From positions 262,453 through 326,452 of the forward strand of contig NZ_FOKE01000001.1 in NCBI RefSeq assembly GCF_900112065.1: 64,000 nt of DNA. Reading direction: 5' to 3'. The stretch's first letter is position 1, and each line of letters starts with the position of its first letter. This DNA is from Cohnella sp. OV330. Lineage in GTDB: Bacteria > Bacillota > Bacilli > Paenibacillales > Paenibacillaceae. A program made the translations under genes and the position numbers. This document shows, piece by piece, positions 41,760 through 52,500 of the stretch. The notes under the pieces are model-generated. The model was given only the letters and a program-made list of their open reading frames with translations, was not told where the DNA came from and made no database searches.

Positions 41760-43575
41760 ACGCGCTCACCGCCAATCCGTCTTCTTTTTCCGCCGCGGCT
41801 TCCCCGCCGGCATGGCCCGGCAGCGTGAACCAGAACGTCGTGCCCCGTCCCGCCTCGCTCTCGAACCGAAGGCTGCCTCCGTGCATGCGGAGGAACTCGC
41901 GCGTAAGCACCAGTCCGAACCGCATCTCTCCGACGCCGTCCGAGCTGGCGAAGCCGGGCTCCTTGAAGTACATCTCGTCGCGCCGGAGCAGCTTGGCCGT
42001 CTCCTCGTCGATGCCTCTCCCGTCGTCGCTCACGGACACGCTCACCTCGCCGCCCCGGACCGACGCGCTCACCGCGATTTGCCCGCCGACGTCCGTATAC
42101 TTGATCCCGTTCGCCAGCAGGTTGCGGAAAATGAGATCGAGCATCTCCTTGTCCGCGTTCACGGTCAGCCGGTCGTCGATCCGCTCCGCGATCCGGATAT
42201 GCTTGGCGGCGGCTCTCGCGCCGGCCAGCGAAAGCGCTTGGCGGACGACCTGCTGCAGGTTCCACGCTTGCGGGCGAAACGCGATCGTGCCGTTCTGGCT
42301 GCGGTACCAATCGAGCAGATTGTCCACGAGCTGATAGGTGCCGCGCACCTGCCGCTTGATCTCGGGCAGCACCTCGGCCTTCGCGCGGCCTTGCTCCGCA
42401 GGCTCCGCCTCCAGAATCTCGGTGAGGCTGACGAGCAGCGCGATCGGATCGCGAATATCGTGGGCCATCACCGTGAACAGCTTATCCTTGAAGGCGTTCA
42501 GTTGCGTCAGTCGCTCCGACTTCTCCCGCAGCCGTTCCTCGTTCTCGCGCAGCGCCGTGACGTCGCTCAGCATGATCATTTTCCCGATCGGGGCCGTGCC
42601 GGTGTCGTAGATATGGGTGACGCTGCAGATATAATGCCGGGTCCGGTCCCCGAGCGCGCGCGCCAGGGAGAAGCGTTCGTCCAGATATGCCGACGACGTC
42701 AATCGGTCCATCAGCTCGGGGCTCTCCGCGAGCAGCGCGCGGGCCGGCATCGGCCCTTCTTTCGCCGCTTGCAGCAGCCCCGGATAAGCTTCCGTCGCCG
42801 CGTCGTTGTGGCTCACGATCTGGTTGTCGTAGTCCAGCAGGATAACGCCGTCCCGGATCGTATCGAACATCTTGGCGTAGGCGAGCGGCGTCAGCCGCAG
42901 CAGCCGGAATCGGAAGATGCCCCATGCGTACACGAGCCCGGACAAAGCGAAGCCGAGCGGCGTAAAATCGATCTCTTTATTGAACATATAGGCGATGTTG
43001 AACAGGATCGGACCGGCCGCGCCCACGATCAGCGCGACGATCTGCTTGCGGACGATCGGGACGGCCCTGAGATACATCGGGAGGAACAGCAGGATGCCGA
43101 ACAGGAGAATCGTATAGTTGTAGATCGCGTGAATCGCGTACCAGGGGCCCTTGATCGTATTGTAAACGGGGACAAGCCCCTCGGCGTTCGGGATGAAGTC
43201 GCGATAAAGGAGATGGTGCCAGTCGTTGGTGAGATGCAGCAGGAAGGTGACGGTCGGAATGAGGAAAATCCCGATCGCGACCGGCCTTCGGCGCTTGGCG
43301 GCAAAGCCGGTGAATTGAAACACGAGGAGCAGCCAGAAGGCCGACACGAAAGGAATGCCGACGTATTCCAGCTGGTAGGACCACTTCACTTCGCGCAGGC
43401 TCTCGCTCACGATCTCGAACGTGTAGCCCATCGCATAGCAGGATGCCGTCAGCATCATCCAGATCATCGTGCGCGCCATCGGCTGCTGGCGTTTCAGGTA
43501 CGAGAGACAGGCGACGAACAGCATGAGCGCCGTTGCGAGACACAGCAGCACCGACATCCATTGCCTCGTATCCAC
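41740..43575 (-). CDS. Sensor histidine kinase with 7TM N-terminus
   Basis: The start is GTG 43575 after AGGGAGG. The 611-residue protein has seven hydrophobic segments (about 5-215, the histidine-kinase 7TM type), a PAS domain (about 225-345; DGVILLDYDNQIVSHNDAA), a dimerisation domain with phospho-His in VMAHDIRDPI (about 385), and an ATPase domain (470-595) with N-box NLLANGIKYTD and G-box DDGRGID. Membrane-embedded 7TM sensors detect hydrophobic or membrane-associated signals. It should phosphorylate the response regulator encoded directly after it. Confidence 0.92.
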   Translation of the reverse strand: MDTRQWMSVLLCLATALMLFVACLSYLKRQQPMARTMIWMMLTASCYAMGYTFEIVSESLREVKWSYQLEYVGIPFVSAFWLLLVFQFTGFAAKRRRPVAIGIFLIPTVTFLLHLTNDWHHLLYRDFIPNAEGLVPVYNTIKGPWYAIHAIYNYTILLFGILLFLPMYLRAVPIVRKQIVALIVGAAGPILFNIAYMFNKEIDFTPLGFALSGLVYAWGIFRFRLLRLTPLAYAKMFDTIRDGVILLDYDNQIVSHNDAATEAYPGLLQAAKEGPMPARALLAESPELMDRLTSSAYLDERFSLARALGDRTRHYICSVTHIYDTGTAPIGKMIMLSDVTALRENEERLREKSERLTQLNAFKDKLFTVMAHDIRDPIALLVSLTEILEAEPAEQGRAKAEVLPEIKRQVRGTYQLVDNLLDWYRSQNGTIAFRPQAWNLQQVVRQALSLAGARAAAKHIRIAERIDDRLTVNADKEMLDLIFRNLLANGIKYTDVGGQIAVSASVRGGEVSVSVSDDGRGIDEETAKLLRRDEMYFKEPGFASSDGVGEMRFGLVLTREFLRMHGGSLRFESEAGRGTTFWFTLPGHAGGEAAAEKEDGLAVSAYESDAG

Positions 43576-43945
43576 CGCGCTCGCCTCCCTTCAGGTTCCC
43601 TCATCTACACTTGGATTCGACAAAAGCCGGCGAATCCCTTGTAATTGCGCCTGCAGCCAGACAGCTCCGCTAGCCACCTCGCACCAACTAGGACTTATGT
43701 AACAATTTACATAGGTAAATCAGATTATTGTGTCGAAAAATTAAAGAAATCTTTAGCAAACCTATTACTTTCGGCTTCCTAAAATTCGATAAATGAAGGG
43801 TGGAAAATTTGGATGAGGAGGGAGTTTTATTCACAAGAACCAATTTTTGAAGGGCTTTCATGACCAAAGGCGCAGGTCTGAAAGGTTGTAAAGGAGAAGC
43901 CAAAATCGGTCTAGACTGCAAATTATACAACAGGAGCGGAGTTTA
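43576..43945. other. 370-bp divergent intergenic region
   Basis: The part 43690-43930 is clearly more A/T-rich than its surroundings and must hold the promoters of the kinase (minus) and chemotaxis receptor (plus) genes. A small inverted repeat TTTAC-ATAG-GTAAA lies near 43707. I find no convincing coding frame or RNA. Confidence 0.5.
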
Positions 43946-45697
43946 GTGAAGAAGTTGCTTAGAATGTCCTTTTTCTCCAAAAATTTAATTTTATCCTTTA
44001 TTAACATCATCCTTATCGGGGCGGCACTGATCACCTCCGCGTACATCGTAGAAAAAAACATTCTGATCGACCAGCTGCGCGGCCAGATCAAGGTCGTCAC
44101 CGAAAATTGGGCCAAGGGCATTGAACCGGAAAAGATCCGTCAGGCGATGGCCGAGAAAAGCTACAAGGACCCCACTCAGACGGAGCTCACGGCCTATCTG
44201 GACCAAGTCAACAAAAACAATCCCAACATCGCCCAAGCGTACGTCTTCGGCACGGAGCTGACGAACGGCAACCAAACGTCGATCGCGGCGATGCCGACCA
44301 GCCTCGTGACCGCGTTCGAGGAAGCGAAGCTGAACGTAGGCGATATGTACGAGCAGCCGAAAATCGTAGCCGATGCGCTCGCCAATATGCTGCATACCGG
44401 GAAGCCTACCTTCACCAGCATCTACTCCGACGATTTCGGGACCTGGACGACGATCGCCTACCCGATCAAAGACGCCGACGGGAGCACGTTCGCTTATTTC
44501 GCGGTCGACGTGGATGCCAGCGCGGTATCCAAGGGCTTGAACAAGCTGCTGACTTACGGCATTACCATCTTGGTCATCCTGCTGGCCGTCATTCTGCTGA
44601 TCCAGTTTATCGTCGCCCGCCGAATGATGAAGCCGATCAAGGAATTGATCCGGGGCATCGAGCAGGTGAGCCAGGGCAACCTGGACGTGAAGCTGCGGAC
44701 AGGCATCAGCGATCTCGGCATGCTGAACGACCAGTTCAACGGGATGGTCGCCCGGATCAACGACACGATCGCGAAGGTTCAGCAGACCTCGCACGCGTTG
44801 ACGTCCTCCGCGAGATCGCTCCATGAAGTGTCCGAAAAGAACGACGCCAGCATGGAAACGATGACGGCCAGCATGCGTGAAATTACCGTGGGCGTCGTGA
44901 CCCAGGAGCAGGCTGCCGGCGACGGGGCGAAGGCGATGGCCGAGATGGCCAACGTCATCCAGAACATCGCCGCCAACGCTTCCAAAGTCGCGGACGAGGC
45001 GACGGAGATGGAAAAGCTGTCGCTCGAGGGCAATCAGGTCGTCAGGCAAGTGTCGGACCAGATGGGGCAAATCGAGGACTTCGTGTCACGCACCGCGAAT
45101 GCGGTCCAGCTCTTGGAGGGCCGCTCCCAGGAGATCGAAAATATCGTGGCGATCATCACCGGCATCTCGACGCAGACCAACTTGCTCGCCCTCAACGCGG
45201 CCATAGAGGCGGCCAGGGTCGGCGAGCATGGCGCAGGCTTCGCCGTCGTGGCGCAAGAAGTCCGCAAGCTCGCGGAGATGTCGGCGCAATCGGCCAACCA
45301 GATCACCGAGCTGATCAAGGAAATCCAGAGCGAGATCGGCATCGCGGCCCTGGCCATGGAGCAAGGGACGAACGAGGTCAAGATCGGGAAAGAGATCGCC
45401 TCGGACGCGGAGCGGATGTTCGGCAGCATCCTGAACGCCACGAACAATGTCGCGCTTCAAATCCAGGAGGTGTCCAGTTCGACCGAGCAGATGTCGGCCG
45501 GCACCGAAGAGTTGACCGCCACCTCGGCGGAGCTGTCGGCATCGGCGGGCAAAACCGCGGCGAACAGCGCCAAGATCAACGATTCGATCGCGGACCAGAA
45601 GGAATCGATGCGCGCCATCGTCGAATCGTCGACGGGCCTGGCGGCCATGTCCGCGGAACTGCAGCAGTTGGTCGAACGCTTCAAGGTACAACGGTAG
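43946..45697 (+). CDS. Methyl-accepting chemotaxis protein
   Basis: The start is GTG 43946 after AGGAG. The 583-residue receptor has a first membrane helix (about 11-31), an extracellular Cache-like sensor (32-200), a second helix (about 202-223), a HAMP domain (about 224-278, RRMMKPIKELIRGIEQVSQGNLDVK) and the cytoplasmic signalling coiled coil (300-580). The hairpin tip reads EIENIVAIITGISTQTNLLALNAAIEAARVGEHGAGFAVVA in part, the CheA/CheW-contact region. It should steer motility toward or away from an unknown ligand. No che genes are near, as usual for receptor genes. Confidence 0.94.
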   Translation: MKKLLRMSFFSKNLILSFINIILIGAALITSAYIVEKNILIDQLRGQIKVVTENWAKGIEPEKIRQAMAEKSYKDPTQTELTAYLDQVNKNNPNIAQAYVFGTELTNGNQTSIAAMPTSLVTAFEEAKLNVGDMYEQPKIVADALANMLHTGKPTFTSIYSDDFGTWTTIAYPIKDADGSTFAYFAVDVDASAVSKGLNKLLTYGITILVILLAVILLIQFIVARRMMKPIKELIRGIEQVSQGNLDVKLRTGISDLGMLNDQFNGMVARINDTIAKVQQTSHALTSSARSLHEVSEKNDASMETMTASMREITVGVVTQEQAAGDGAKAMAEMANVIQNIAANASKVADEATEMEKLSLEGNQVVRQVSDQMGQIEDFVSRTANAVQLLEGRSQEIENIVAIITGISTQTNLLALNAAIEAARVGEHGAGFAVVAQEVRKLAEMSAQSANQITELIKEIQSEIGIAALAMEQGTNEVKIGKEIASDAERMFGSILNATNNVALQIQEVSSSTEQMSAGTEELTATSAELSASAGKTAANSAKINDSIADQKESMRAIVESSTGLAAMSAELQQLVERFKVQR

Positions 45698-45750
45698 TTC
45701 ATGAATAAGTTACTTGTAACACCATAATACGCACTCTCCCGGATCCAACC

Positions 45751-45786
45751 GAGACGCACTCTATTCTCTGGGATAGGGTGCGTCTC
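45751..45786 (+). terminator. Hairpin between chemotaxis receptor and NRPS genes
   Basis: GAGACGCAC and GTGCGTCTC arms, extended by CTAT/ATAG, close over about 8 nt; only CATTCT follows, so termination may be partial. Confidence 0.5.
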
Positions 45787-45813
45787 CATTCTAGCCATGG
45801 AGGCAATAAAAAC

Positions 45814-48800
45814 ATGTCTTTCAATCGTACCGCTGCCGAGCCGAACCCCGTGCGCGGATCGCAACAGCCGGTTCTTTTGCTGCCGACGGACTATCCCCGT
45901 CATCGCCGGACTTACGCCTACGATACGATCGAATATGCGTTAAGCCAGTCACTAACCCGGACGCTCCGGGAATCGAAACGGGAGGGAAATCACGATATCG
46001 CCATGCTGGCGGCCGTCTACTTCGCATGGATCTGCCGCCTGTCGGGCGAGCGCGAGATGGCGGCCGGCATCGCGGCGGCGGCGGGCGACGCGCCCGTGTT
46101 CGTCGACGCGGCCGCGGCCAGGACGTTCGGCGACCTGCGCGATGCCGTCCATCGCGGCCTGATCGCGCCGGAGCCGCCGTTCGACGGCGTCTGCGAGACC
46201 CGCTTCTCCGTCGGCTTCCCCCTTCGCGCGGAGCATGAGCAGCTGAATTGGCAGCTGCGCGAGCGCGACGGCGGCTGGGTCGTCATCGTCGAGTACGACG
46301 CCTCTCTCTTCCGCGAAGCGACGATCGGCCGCTATGTCCGGTACTATGCCGCATTGTTGGAGGCCGCGCTCGCCGATCCGTCCGCAAGCTTCGCGGGAGT
46401 CGACTTGCTGACGGAAGAGGATGCCGCGGTCTACGCGGCGCTGAACGCGACCGCAGCGGCGTACGATAAGCACGCGACTATTCACGCCATGATCGAGCGG
46501 GCGGCGGCTCGTTATCCGGACAAGACCGCGGTCTCCTCCGCCGAAGGAAAATGGACGTACCGGCAATTGAACGAAGAGGCGAACCGGACGGCCCGGATGC
46601 TGCTGGACCGCGGCCTCTGCAAAGGCGAATTCGTCACGATCCTGATGGAGCGCAGCGCGGAGCTGATCGTGAGCCTGCTCGGCATTCTGAAGGCGGGCGG
46701 CGTCTATGTCCCGATCGATCCGGAGCACCCCGACGAGCGCAACCGTTATATCGTGGAGGATACGGGATCGGCGTTCGTCTTGACGAAGGGCAAGTATGTG
46801 CAGGCCGCGGAGCGGCTCTGCGCAGGCATCGGGTCGGTCAAGGCGATCGTCGACGTCGAAGCGGGATTTCCGGCTTACGAGGGCGCGGACAATCCCGACG
46901 GCGGAGCCGGTCCGGACGATCTCGCTTATGTCATCTATACGTCCGGCTCTACGGGCCGGCCGAAGGGCGCGCTCATCGCCCACGAGGGCGTCGTCAATCT
47001 GGGGGAATCCGTCCGCAAGGATTGCGGCATCGGGCCGGATGACGTGCTGACTCAATTCGCCACGTACAGCTTCGACGCCTCCGTATGGGATACGATCGGC
47101 GCGTTGTTCTACGGCGCCGAGCTGTACCTGCTGTCGCCGGCCGAGCGGATGTCGGTCGAAGAGTTCGCCTCGGCGGTCGAGCGGACGGGAACGACGATCG
47201 TCGCGATTTTGCCGACCGTATTCTTCAACCAGCTGTCGGCCTATCTGTCCGATGAAGGGTATCGCAAGCTCTCTCGCGTCCACCTGATCACGGTAGCCGG
47301 CGAAGCGCTGTACGGCGAGCAAGTGCGCGCCTTCCAGCGCAAATTCAAGGACGCCATCGCGATCGTGAACGTGTACGGGCCGACCGAGTGCACGGTGTGC
47401 ACGACGACCCATACGATTCGCGACTACGTTCCCGACGACCTGGCGAACGTGCCGATCGGACGGCCGATCGGCAACTACAAGGTCTACATCGTCAACGAGG
47501 AAAACCGGCTGTGCCCGGTCAACGTCCATGGCGAGGTGCTCATCTCTACGGTGGGTCTGGCCAAAGGCTACTTGAACCAGCCCGAGAAAACCAAGGACGC
47601 GTTCGTCCCGAACCCGTTCGAGCCGGGCAGCCTGATCTACAAGTCCGGGGACTTCGCGAAGCTGCTGCCGGACGGCACCATCGAGTACGTCGGCCGCAGG
47701 GACTCGCAGATCAAGATTCGCGGACACCGGATCGAGATCGGCGAGATCGAGGACGCATTTGCCAAGATACCGAACGTGCAAAACATCGCCGTCGTGCCGA
47801 AGAAGGAAAAGGACGGCCAGAACATGCTCGTCGGCTTCTTCACGTCCAAAGACGGAGCGCGGGTGGCCGTCGCAGAGGTCAAGCGGCTGCTGAGCGAGAA
47901 GCTCCCCTCCTACTTCGTGCCGAAGCTGATCGTTCAATTGGCGGACATGCCGATCTCCCCTACGGGCAAGATCGACCGCAAGAAGCTCGCCGGCTACGAG
48001 CTGCAGGATGAACAGGATCGCGACGACGAAAGCTACGCGCCGCCGGCCAATGAGACCCAAGCGGCCATCGCGGCCGCCTGGCAGGAATCGCTCGACCTCG
48101 GCAGGATCGGCATTCATGACGATTTCTTCGAGATCGGCGGCGATTCCCTGGCGATCATTCACGTGCTCGTCCTGCTCAAGCCGCGATTCCCGGATATCGG
48201 CATCAACGACTTCTTCGAATGCAGGACGATCGAGAAGCTGGCCGAACGCGCCGAACGGTTGAGTGCCGGAGCCGACGCTTCCCGCAAGGCCTATGTCGGA
48301 GGCGAGGTCATCCCGCTGGACGAGCATCCCGCCGTGCTGGGGCAAGCGTCCGCGGAGCGGCTGCATGACCGGCCGTCCGCCGTGCTATTGACCGGCGCGA
48401 CCGGCTACCTCGGCGCCTATCTGCTCTACGAGCTGCTCGTCCAGAGCGAGGCCAAGATCATCTGCCTCGCGCGCCCGAGCGGATCGGACTCGGCGCAGTT
48501 CAGAATTCAGAAGACGCTGGTGCATTACTTCGGCGCTTCGTCGCTCGATCTGTTGGACGGCCGCGTCTATGTCGTGGAAGGGGATCTGTCGCAGCCCGGA
48601 CTGGGCTTGTCGCCGGCGGACGCGCATTTCGTCGGCGCGAACGCGGACGCGATCCTGCACAGCGCCGCGGACGTGCGGCATTTCGGGGACGCGGATCAGT
48701 TCGACAAATCGAACGTCCTCGCGACCCGCCATCTGATCGAGCTCGCCGAAGGATCGGAGCGGAGCGTAAGGTTCCACCACATCTCGACGCTCGGCATTCC

Positions 48801-49524
48801 TGAAGATCTGGCGCTTAGCGGGCAGTGGGAAGAACAGCTCTCGCGCGCCGCGTTCGATCCGGACCTGAAGGTCGACAATCTGTACACGCAAAGCAAGCTC
48901 GAAGCGGAAAAACTGCTCATGGCCGCCGCGAACCGCGGTCTGGCCGTCAACATCTACCGGGCGGGCAACTTGTCCTGTCATGCGGAGAGCGGGAAGTTCC
49001 AGCAGAACATCGACAACAACGCGTTCTACCGGATGATCAAAGCGATGCTGCTGCTCGGCAAAGCGCCGAAAGCGAACTGGGACGTGGACTTCACCCCGAT
49101 CGATTATGCGGGCAAGTCGATCGTGCATCTGGCGCTGCGGCCGGACACCGCCGGACGGCTGTTCCACATCTGCAATCCGGAGCCGGTCCGCTACGAGCGG
49201 ATGATCGAGATGCTAGGCGCGCTCGGCTACCCGGTCGAGACGCTCGACTTTGCGGATTATTCGAATTGGCTATTCGATTCGGCGGTGCCCAAGGACCCCG
49301 AAGCGGTAAAGCTGGCGATCGCCCAGCTCGAGGGCGACGGGGCGAAGGATTCCGACTACCGCTACGGCTGCCCGGCCGCGTCCTCGTTCCTTGAGGCGAC
49401 GGACATCCGCTGCGCGCCCGCGGACGAAAGCTATCTTCGCCAAATGATCGAGCACGCCGTATCGATCGGCTATTTTCCGGCGCCGAAGGCGCTTGTACAG
49501 GCAGTGGGCCGCGGCGGGCGATAA
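45814..49524 (+). CDS. Single-module NRPS: degenerate C, A, PCP, thioester reductase
   Basis: ATG 45814 follows GGAGG; an earlier in-frame ATG lacks a site. The 1,236-residue enzyme has a short N-terminal piece resembling the C-terminal half of a condensation domain (about 25-205) with no HHxxxDG. An adenylation domain follows (about 225-720; YTSGSTGRPKG, NVYGPTE, YKSGD, GKIDRKKL), then a carrier domain with the pantetheine serine in IGGDSLA (near 775), and a reductase domain (about 855-1230) with NAD(P) motif LTGATGYLGAYLL and a YxxxK site in NLYTQSKLEAEK. It should activate one amino or carboxylic acid and release it as an aldehyde or alcohol. The substrate cannot be read reliably by eye. 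Confidence 0.9.
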   Translation: MSFNRTAAEPNPVRGSQQPVLLLPTDYPRHRRTYAYDTIEYALSQSLTRTLRESKREGNHDIAMLAAVYFAWICRLSGEREMAAGIAAAAGDAPVFVDAAAARTFGDLRDAVHRGLIAPEPPFDGVCETRFSVGFPLRAEHEQLNWQLRERDGGWVVIVEYDASLFREATIGRYVRYYAALLEAALADPSASFAGVDLLTEEDAAVYAALNATAAAYDKHATIHAMIERAAARYPDKTAVSSAEGKWTYRQLNEEANRTARMLLDRGLCKGEFVTILMERSAELIVSLLGILKAGGVYVPIDPEHPDERNRYIVEDTGSAFVLTKGKYVQAAERLCAGIGSVKAIVDVEAGFPAYEGADNPDGGAGPDDLAYVIYTSGSTGRPKGALIAHEGVVNLGESVRKDCGIGPDDVLTQFATYSFDASVWDTIGALFYGAELYLLSPAERMSVEEFASAVERTGTTIVAILPTVFFNQLSAYLSDEGYRKLSRVHLITVAGEALYGEQVRAFQRKFKDAIAIVNVYGPTECTVCTTTHTIRDYVPDDLANVPIGRPIGNYKVYIVNEENRLCPVNVHGEVLISTVGLAKGYLNQPEKTKDAFVPNPFEPGSLIYKSGDFAKLLPDGTIEYVGRRDSQIKIRGHRIEIGEIEDAFAKIPNVQNIAVVPKKEKDGQNMLVGFFTSKDGARVAVAEVKRLLSEKLPSYFVPKLIVQLADMPISPTGKIDRKKLAGYELQDEQDRDDESYAPPANETQAAIAAAWQESLDLGRIGIHDDFFEIGGDSLAIIHVLVLLKPRFPDIGINDFFECRTIEKLAERAERLSAGADASRKAYVGGEVIPLDEHPAVLGQASAERLHDRPSAVLLTGATGYLGAYLLYELLVQSEAKIICLARPSGSDSAQFRIQKTLVHYFGASSLDLLDGRVYVVEGDLSQPGLGLSPADAHFVGANADAILHSAADVRHFGDADQFDKSNVLATRHLIELAEGSERSVRFHHISTLGIPEDLALSGQWEEQLSRAAFDPDLKVDNLYTQSKLEAEKLLMAAANRGLAVNIYRAGNLSCHAESGKFQQNIDNNAFYRMIKAMLLLGKAPKANWDVDFTPIDYAGKSIVHLALRPDTAGRLFHICNPEPVRYERMIEMLGALGYPVETLDFADYSNWLFDSAVPKDPEAVKLAIAQLEGDGAKDSDYRYGCPAASSFLEATDIRCAPADESYLRQMIEHAVSIGYFPAPKALVQAVGRGGR

Positions 49525-49539
49525 AGCTATATAGAAGAG

Positions 49540-49573
49540 AAAAGCGCGAAGCAGCAGGTGCTTCGCGCTTTTT
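49540..49573. terminator. Bidirectional terminator after the NRPS gene
   Basis: Arms AAAAGCGCGAAGCA and TGCTTCGCGCTTTTT flank GCAGG. It separates the convergent NRPS and PL8 lyase genes. Confidence 0.92.
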
Positions 49574-49588
49574 CGCGCCGTGCACGCT

Positions 49589-52500
49589 CTATTCGGTAGA
49601 ATACGAATGCGCCACGACAACGATATAGGGGCGCTTGTTCGCGTAATCGCGCGAATAGACGTACATCTTGCGGCCGACGAGCACGTCCTGGGAGATCGCC
49701 AGGTCGACGGCGGCGCCGCTCGCGAGCCGTTCGCGGACGTATTCGGTGATGTCGAAGCTTTGCGTCGAATCGACGTTCGTGAACCGTGCGCCGGCGATCG
49801 TCGGGCCAAGCCCGGGCCGGGTCGCGTAGCCGGTCTTCGCCTCGTCCCAACTGCCGAGGATCGGCTTGACTACCGTATCGACGTAGGTGCCGCCCGTGTC
49901 GTCCACGCGGCCGGTCGCATACAGCGTGACCGACTCGATCGCGTCCGCCGAGCCCGCGAATCCGCTCAGGTCGAAGCGAAAGTACGCTTCGCGGCCGTCG
50001 TCGCCGCCCGCGTTTTTCACGTACAGCTTCGTATCTGAGCCGTACGTATCGCCCGCGTAGATGCCGGAGCGAACGAACGTATCCGCCGCGGTCGTATAGG
50101 TTGTCGTCTCGGGCGCGGCCGACGGCACCAACACGCGCAGCTCGGCGGTCTTCGTAACGCCGCCAATCGTCACGGTTGCCCGGATGATTGACGTGCCCGG
50201 CTGCTTGGCTTGGAGCCTTCGCCAGCCGCTATTCACCGTGGCTACCTTCCCGTTGCTGCTCGTCAGCATCACCTTCGCGTCGCGCAGATCGGCCGGACCG
50301 TTGTCGTCCATCAAGCCGCTCAGGTTCAGATTGACGGTCGTGCCGGTCTCGACCACGCGGAACGAATCGCCGAAAGAGACGGACGCGAGCTTAGGCGTCG
50401 CGAATGCCGGGACGATCGCGTTCGGGTCATAGGCGAACCGGACATGATGCGTCTTGCCGGGATCCGCCGTCGGGTCGACCTCGAACTTGATCGTCGGGGA
50501 CAACTGCAGTACATGAACGGTGCTGTCCTGCGAGACGACGCCAGTCCCCTTGTAACTCAGTTCAAAGCTGATCTTGCTCTGCTTGTGCGTCGGATCGGAC
50601 ACCGCCAACGTCAGCTCGCCGCCGGCTTCCTTCAGCATTGCCGACGAAGGATTGTTCGCCTTCACGCGCCCTAGCGTCCCGCGCTGCCAGAAGTTCATGG
50701 CCGTCACGCCAAGCGTGGCATCCGCGGCGGCCTGAATCTCCTTCGTGTTCGCGAGGATCGCGACATCCGGATCGTCGCTGTAGGCCGCTACTTCTGCCGC
50801 GCTCTTCAGCGGCAGCTGGATGTAGCTGTAGCCGGCATCCTGCGGCGCGGTCCCGTGATCGAGCCACAGGGTCATATAATTGCGCGTGTGCCAAAAGTGA
50901 AAGAAGTCGAAATCGGCGGCGATCTCCGGCGCTTCCTCTTCCCCGTTCTGCGCGTACAATCCCATGCGTAGTCCGGCGTTGATGCGGTCCTCGCCTGCCA
51001 TCGCGTTGTCGAAGACGGCCAGCGGAGCGCCCCAGGTCGTCTCGTCGCCGCCTGCATACACCGCGTACCGGCTGCCGCTCTTGTCGATTTTCAGATAGAC
51101 GTCTCCCTCGGTCGCGAAGGGGATCTCGCGAACGTCCGCCGCGCCGCCGATCTCGTTCACGGCCGTGATGCCGTAGACCGAACGCGCGATGGACACGTAG
51201 TTGTCGTCGTCCTTGCGAAGCAGCAGCCCCGCTTCCTGTCCCGCCAGGTCGGGCGCGAACATCAGCTTCGTCGTCACGAAGAAATCTTCTTTGGGCGCCG
51301 CCGTCAGCAGCACATTGTTCGTCGAACTCGAACCTTCGCCGCTGCCTTGGTTCGCGTCCCCGCGCAGCGTTCCCCGCTGCGTCGTCACCGTCAGCTTCCC
51401 GCCCGCCAGCGCGCGATGGGACGCGTCGCCCCGCAGCCAGCTCCAGATCGTGGACAGGGTCGCAGCGTTAAAGTCGTCGTCGCCGGGCGTGAAGAACTTC
51501 TCGTTGATGTCCTTCGACTTCCCGGCGCGCTCCTCGCGGAGCGCGTTCACGTCCGCGCCGCCGGGGAACACGTAGCCGCCCGTGCCGTCCAGATGAATCC
51601 AGCCGGTATCCGCAAGCAGCTCTTGCTGCCCCGGCGCCGTCTCGTCCGGCGAGCCGTCGACGGTCAGCGCATTGTCGCCGGCCGCGTTCAAAGTGCGGTT
51701 GTCCACGACCGTCTCGATCGGACGGTCGGAAGAGCTGTCGATTCCCGCCCCCAGCGCCACGATCTCGTCATCGAACATGAACCATGATTTCTTGGCGGAC
51801 ACGTCCATATCGGCATAGTCGTGTTGCTTGAAGTCCATGCCTGCCGTACCGTACAAGCCGTCCAGCGAGACGCCGCCGGTCCAGCCGTTCTCCATCAGCT
51901 CTCCGTCGCCCGCATACTTGCTGACGTCGACCGTCGGCCGGTTCGCCGACGTGGCGGGCAGGCGGCTCTCGTCGCGGTCTACGGTAATGCCCGGCAGCCG
52001 ATGCGGATCGACCGTAGCCCAATATGTCGACAGGTAATCGAACGGATCGAGGTACAGCTGCGTCATGCCGTCGGACTCGTACCAGCCCTTCAGGTTCTCG
52101 TTGCTGACCGTCTCGTAGTTGGCGATGCGGTCCGAATGCATCGAGATGCCGTACAGCCAGCCTTCTCCCCGCTGCACGACGTTGTCCTGATTGTAGAAGT
52201 TAAAGTTGCCGAGCGGCGGCACGTACGCGGCAACCGTCGGATCGTTCAAGATCCGCCGCGCCCGCTGCATGTTCCAGATGGAGGCGGTACGCATGAACGA
52301 ATCCACGCTGCCGCGCTCGATATGGTGCTTGACCGCGCTTTTCTCTTGCTCCACGTACGGATTGCCCGACATCTCGATCTGCAGGAGCAGCGCGTTCAGC
52401 ACGCCGTAGCCGCCATACGAATAGTCCCGCGAGATCTCGCGGCCGGTCACTCCGTTGACGATCTGACCGTTGAAAAGCGCCGGCTCGAACGTATCGAAGT

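Noticed and set aside
45952..48366. 804-codon minus-strand frame opposite the NRPS
   Set aside because: Antisense shadow of a clear adenylation domain gene.
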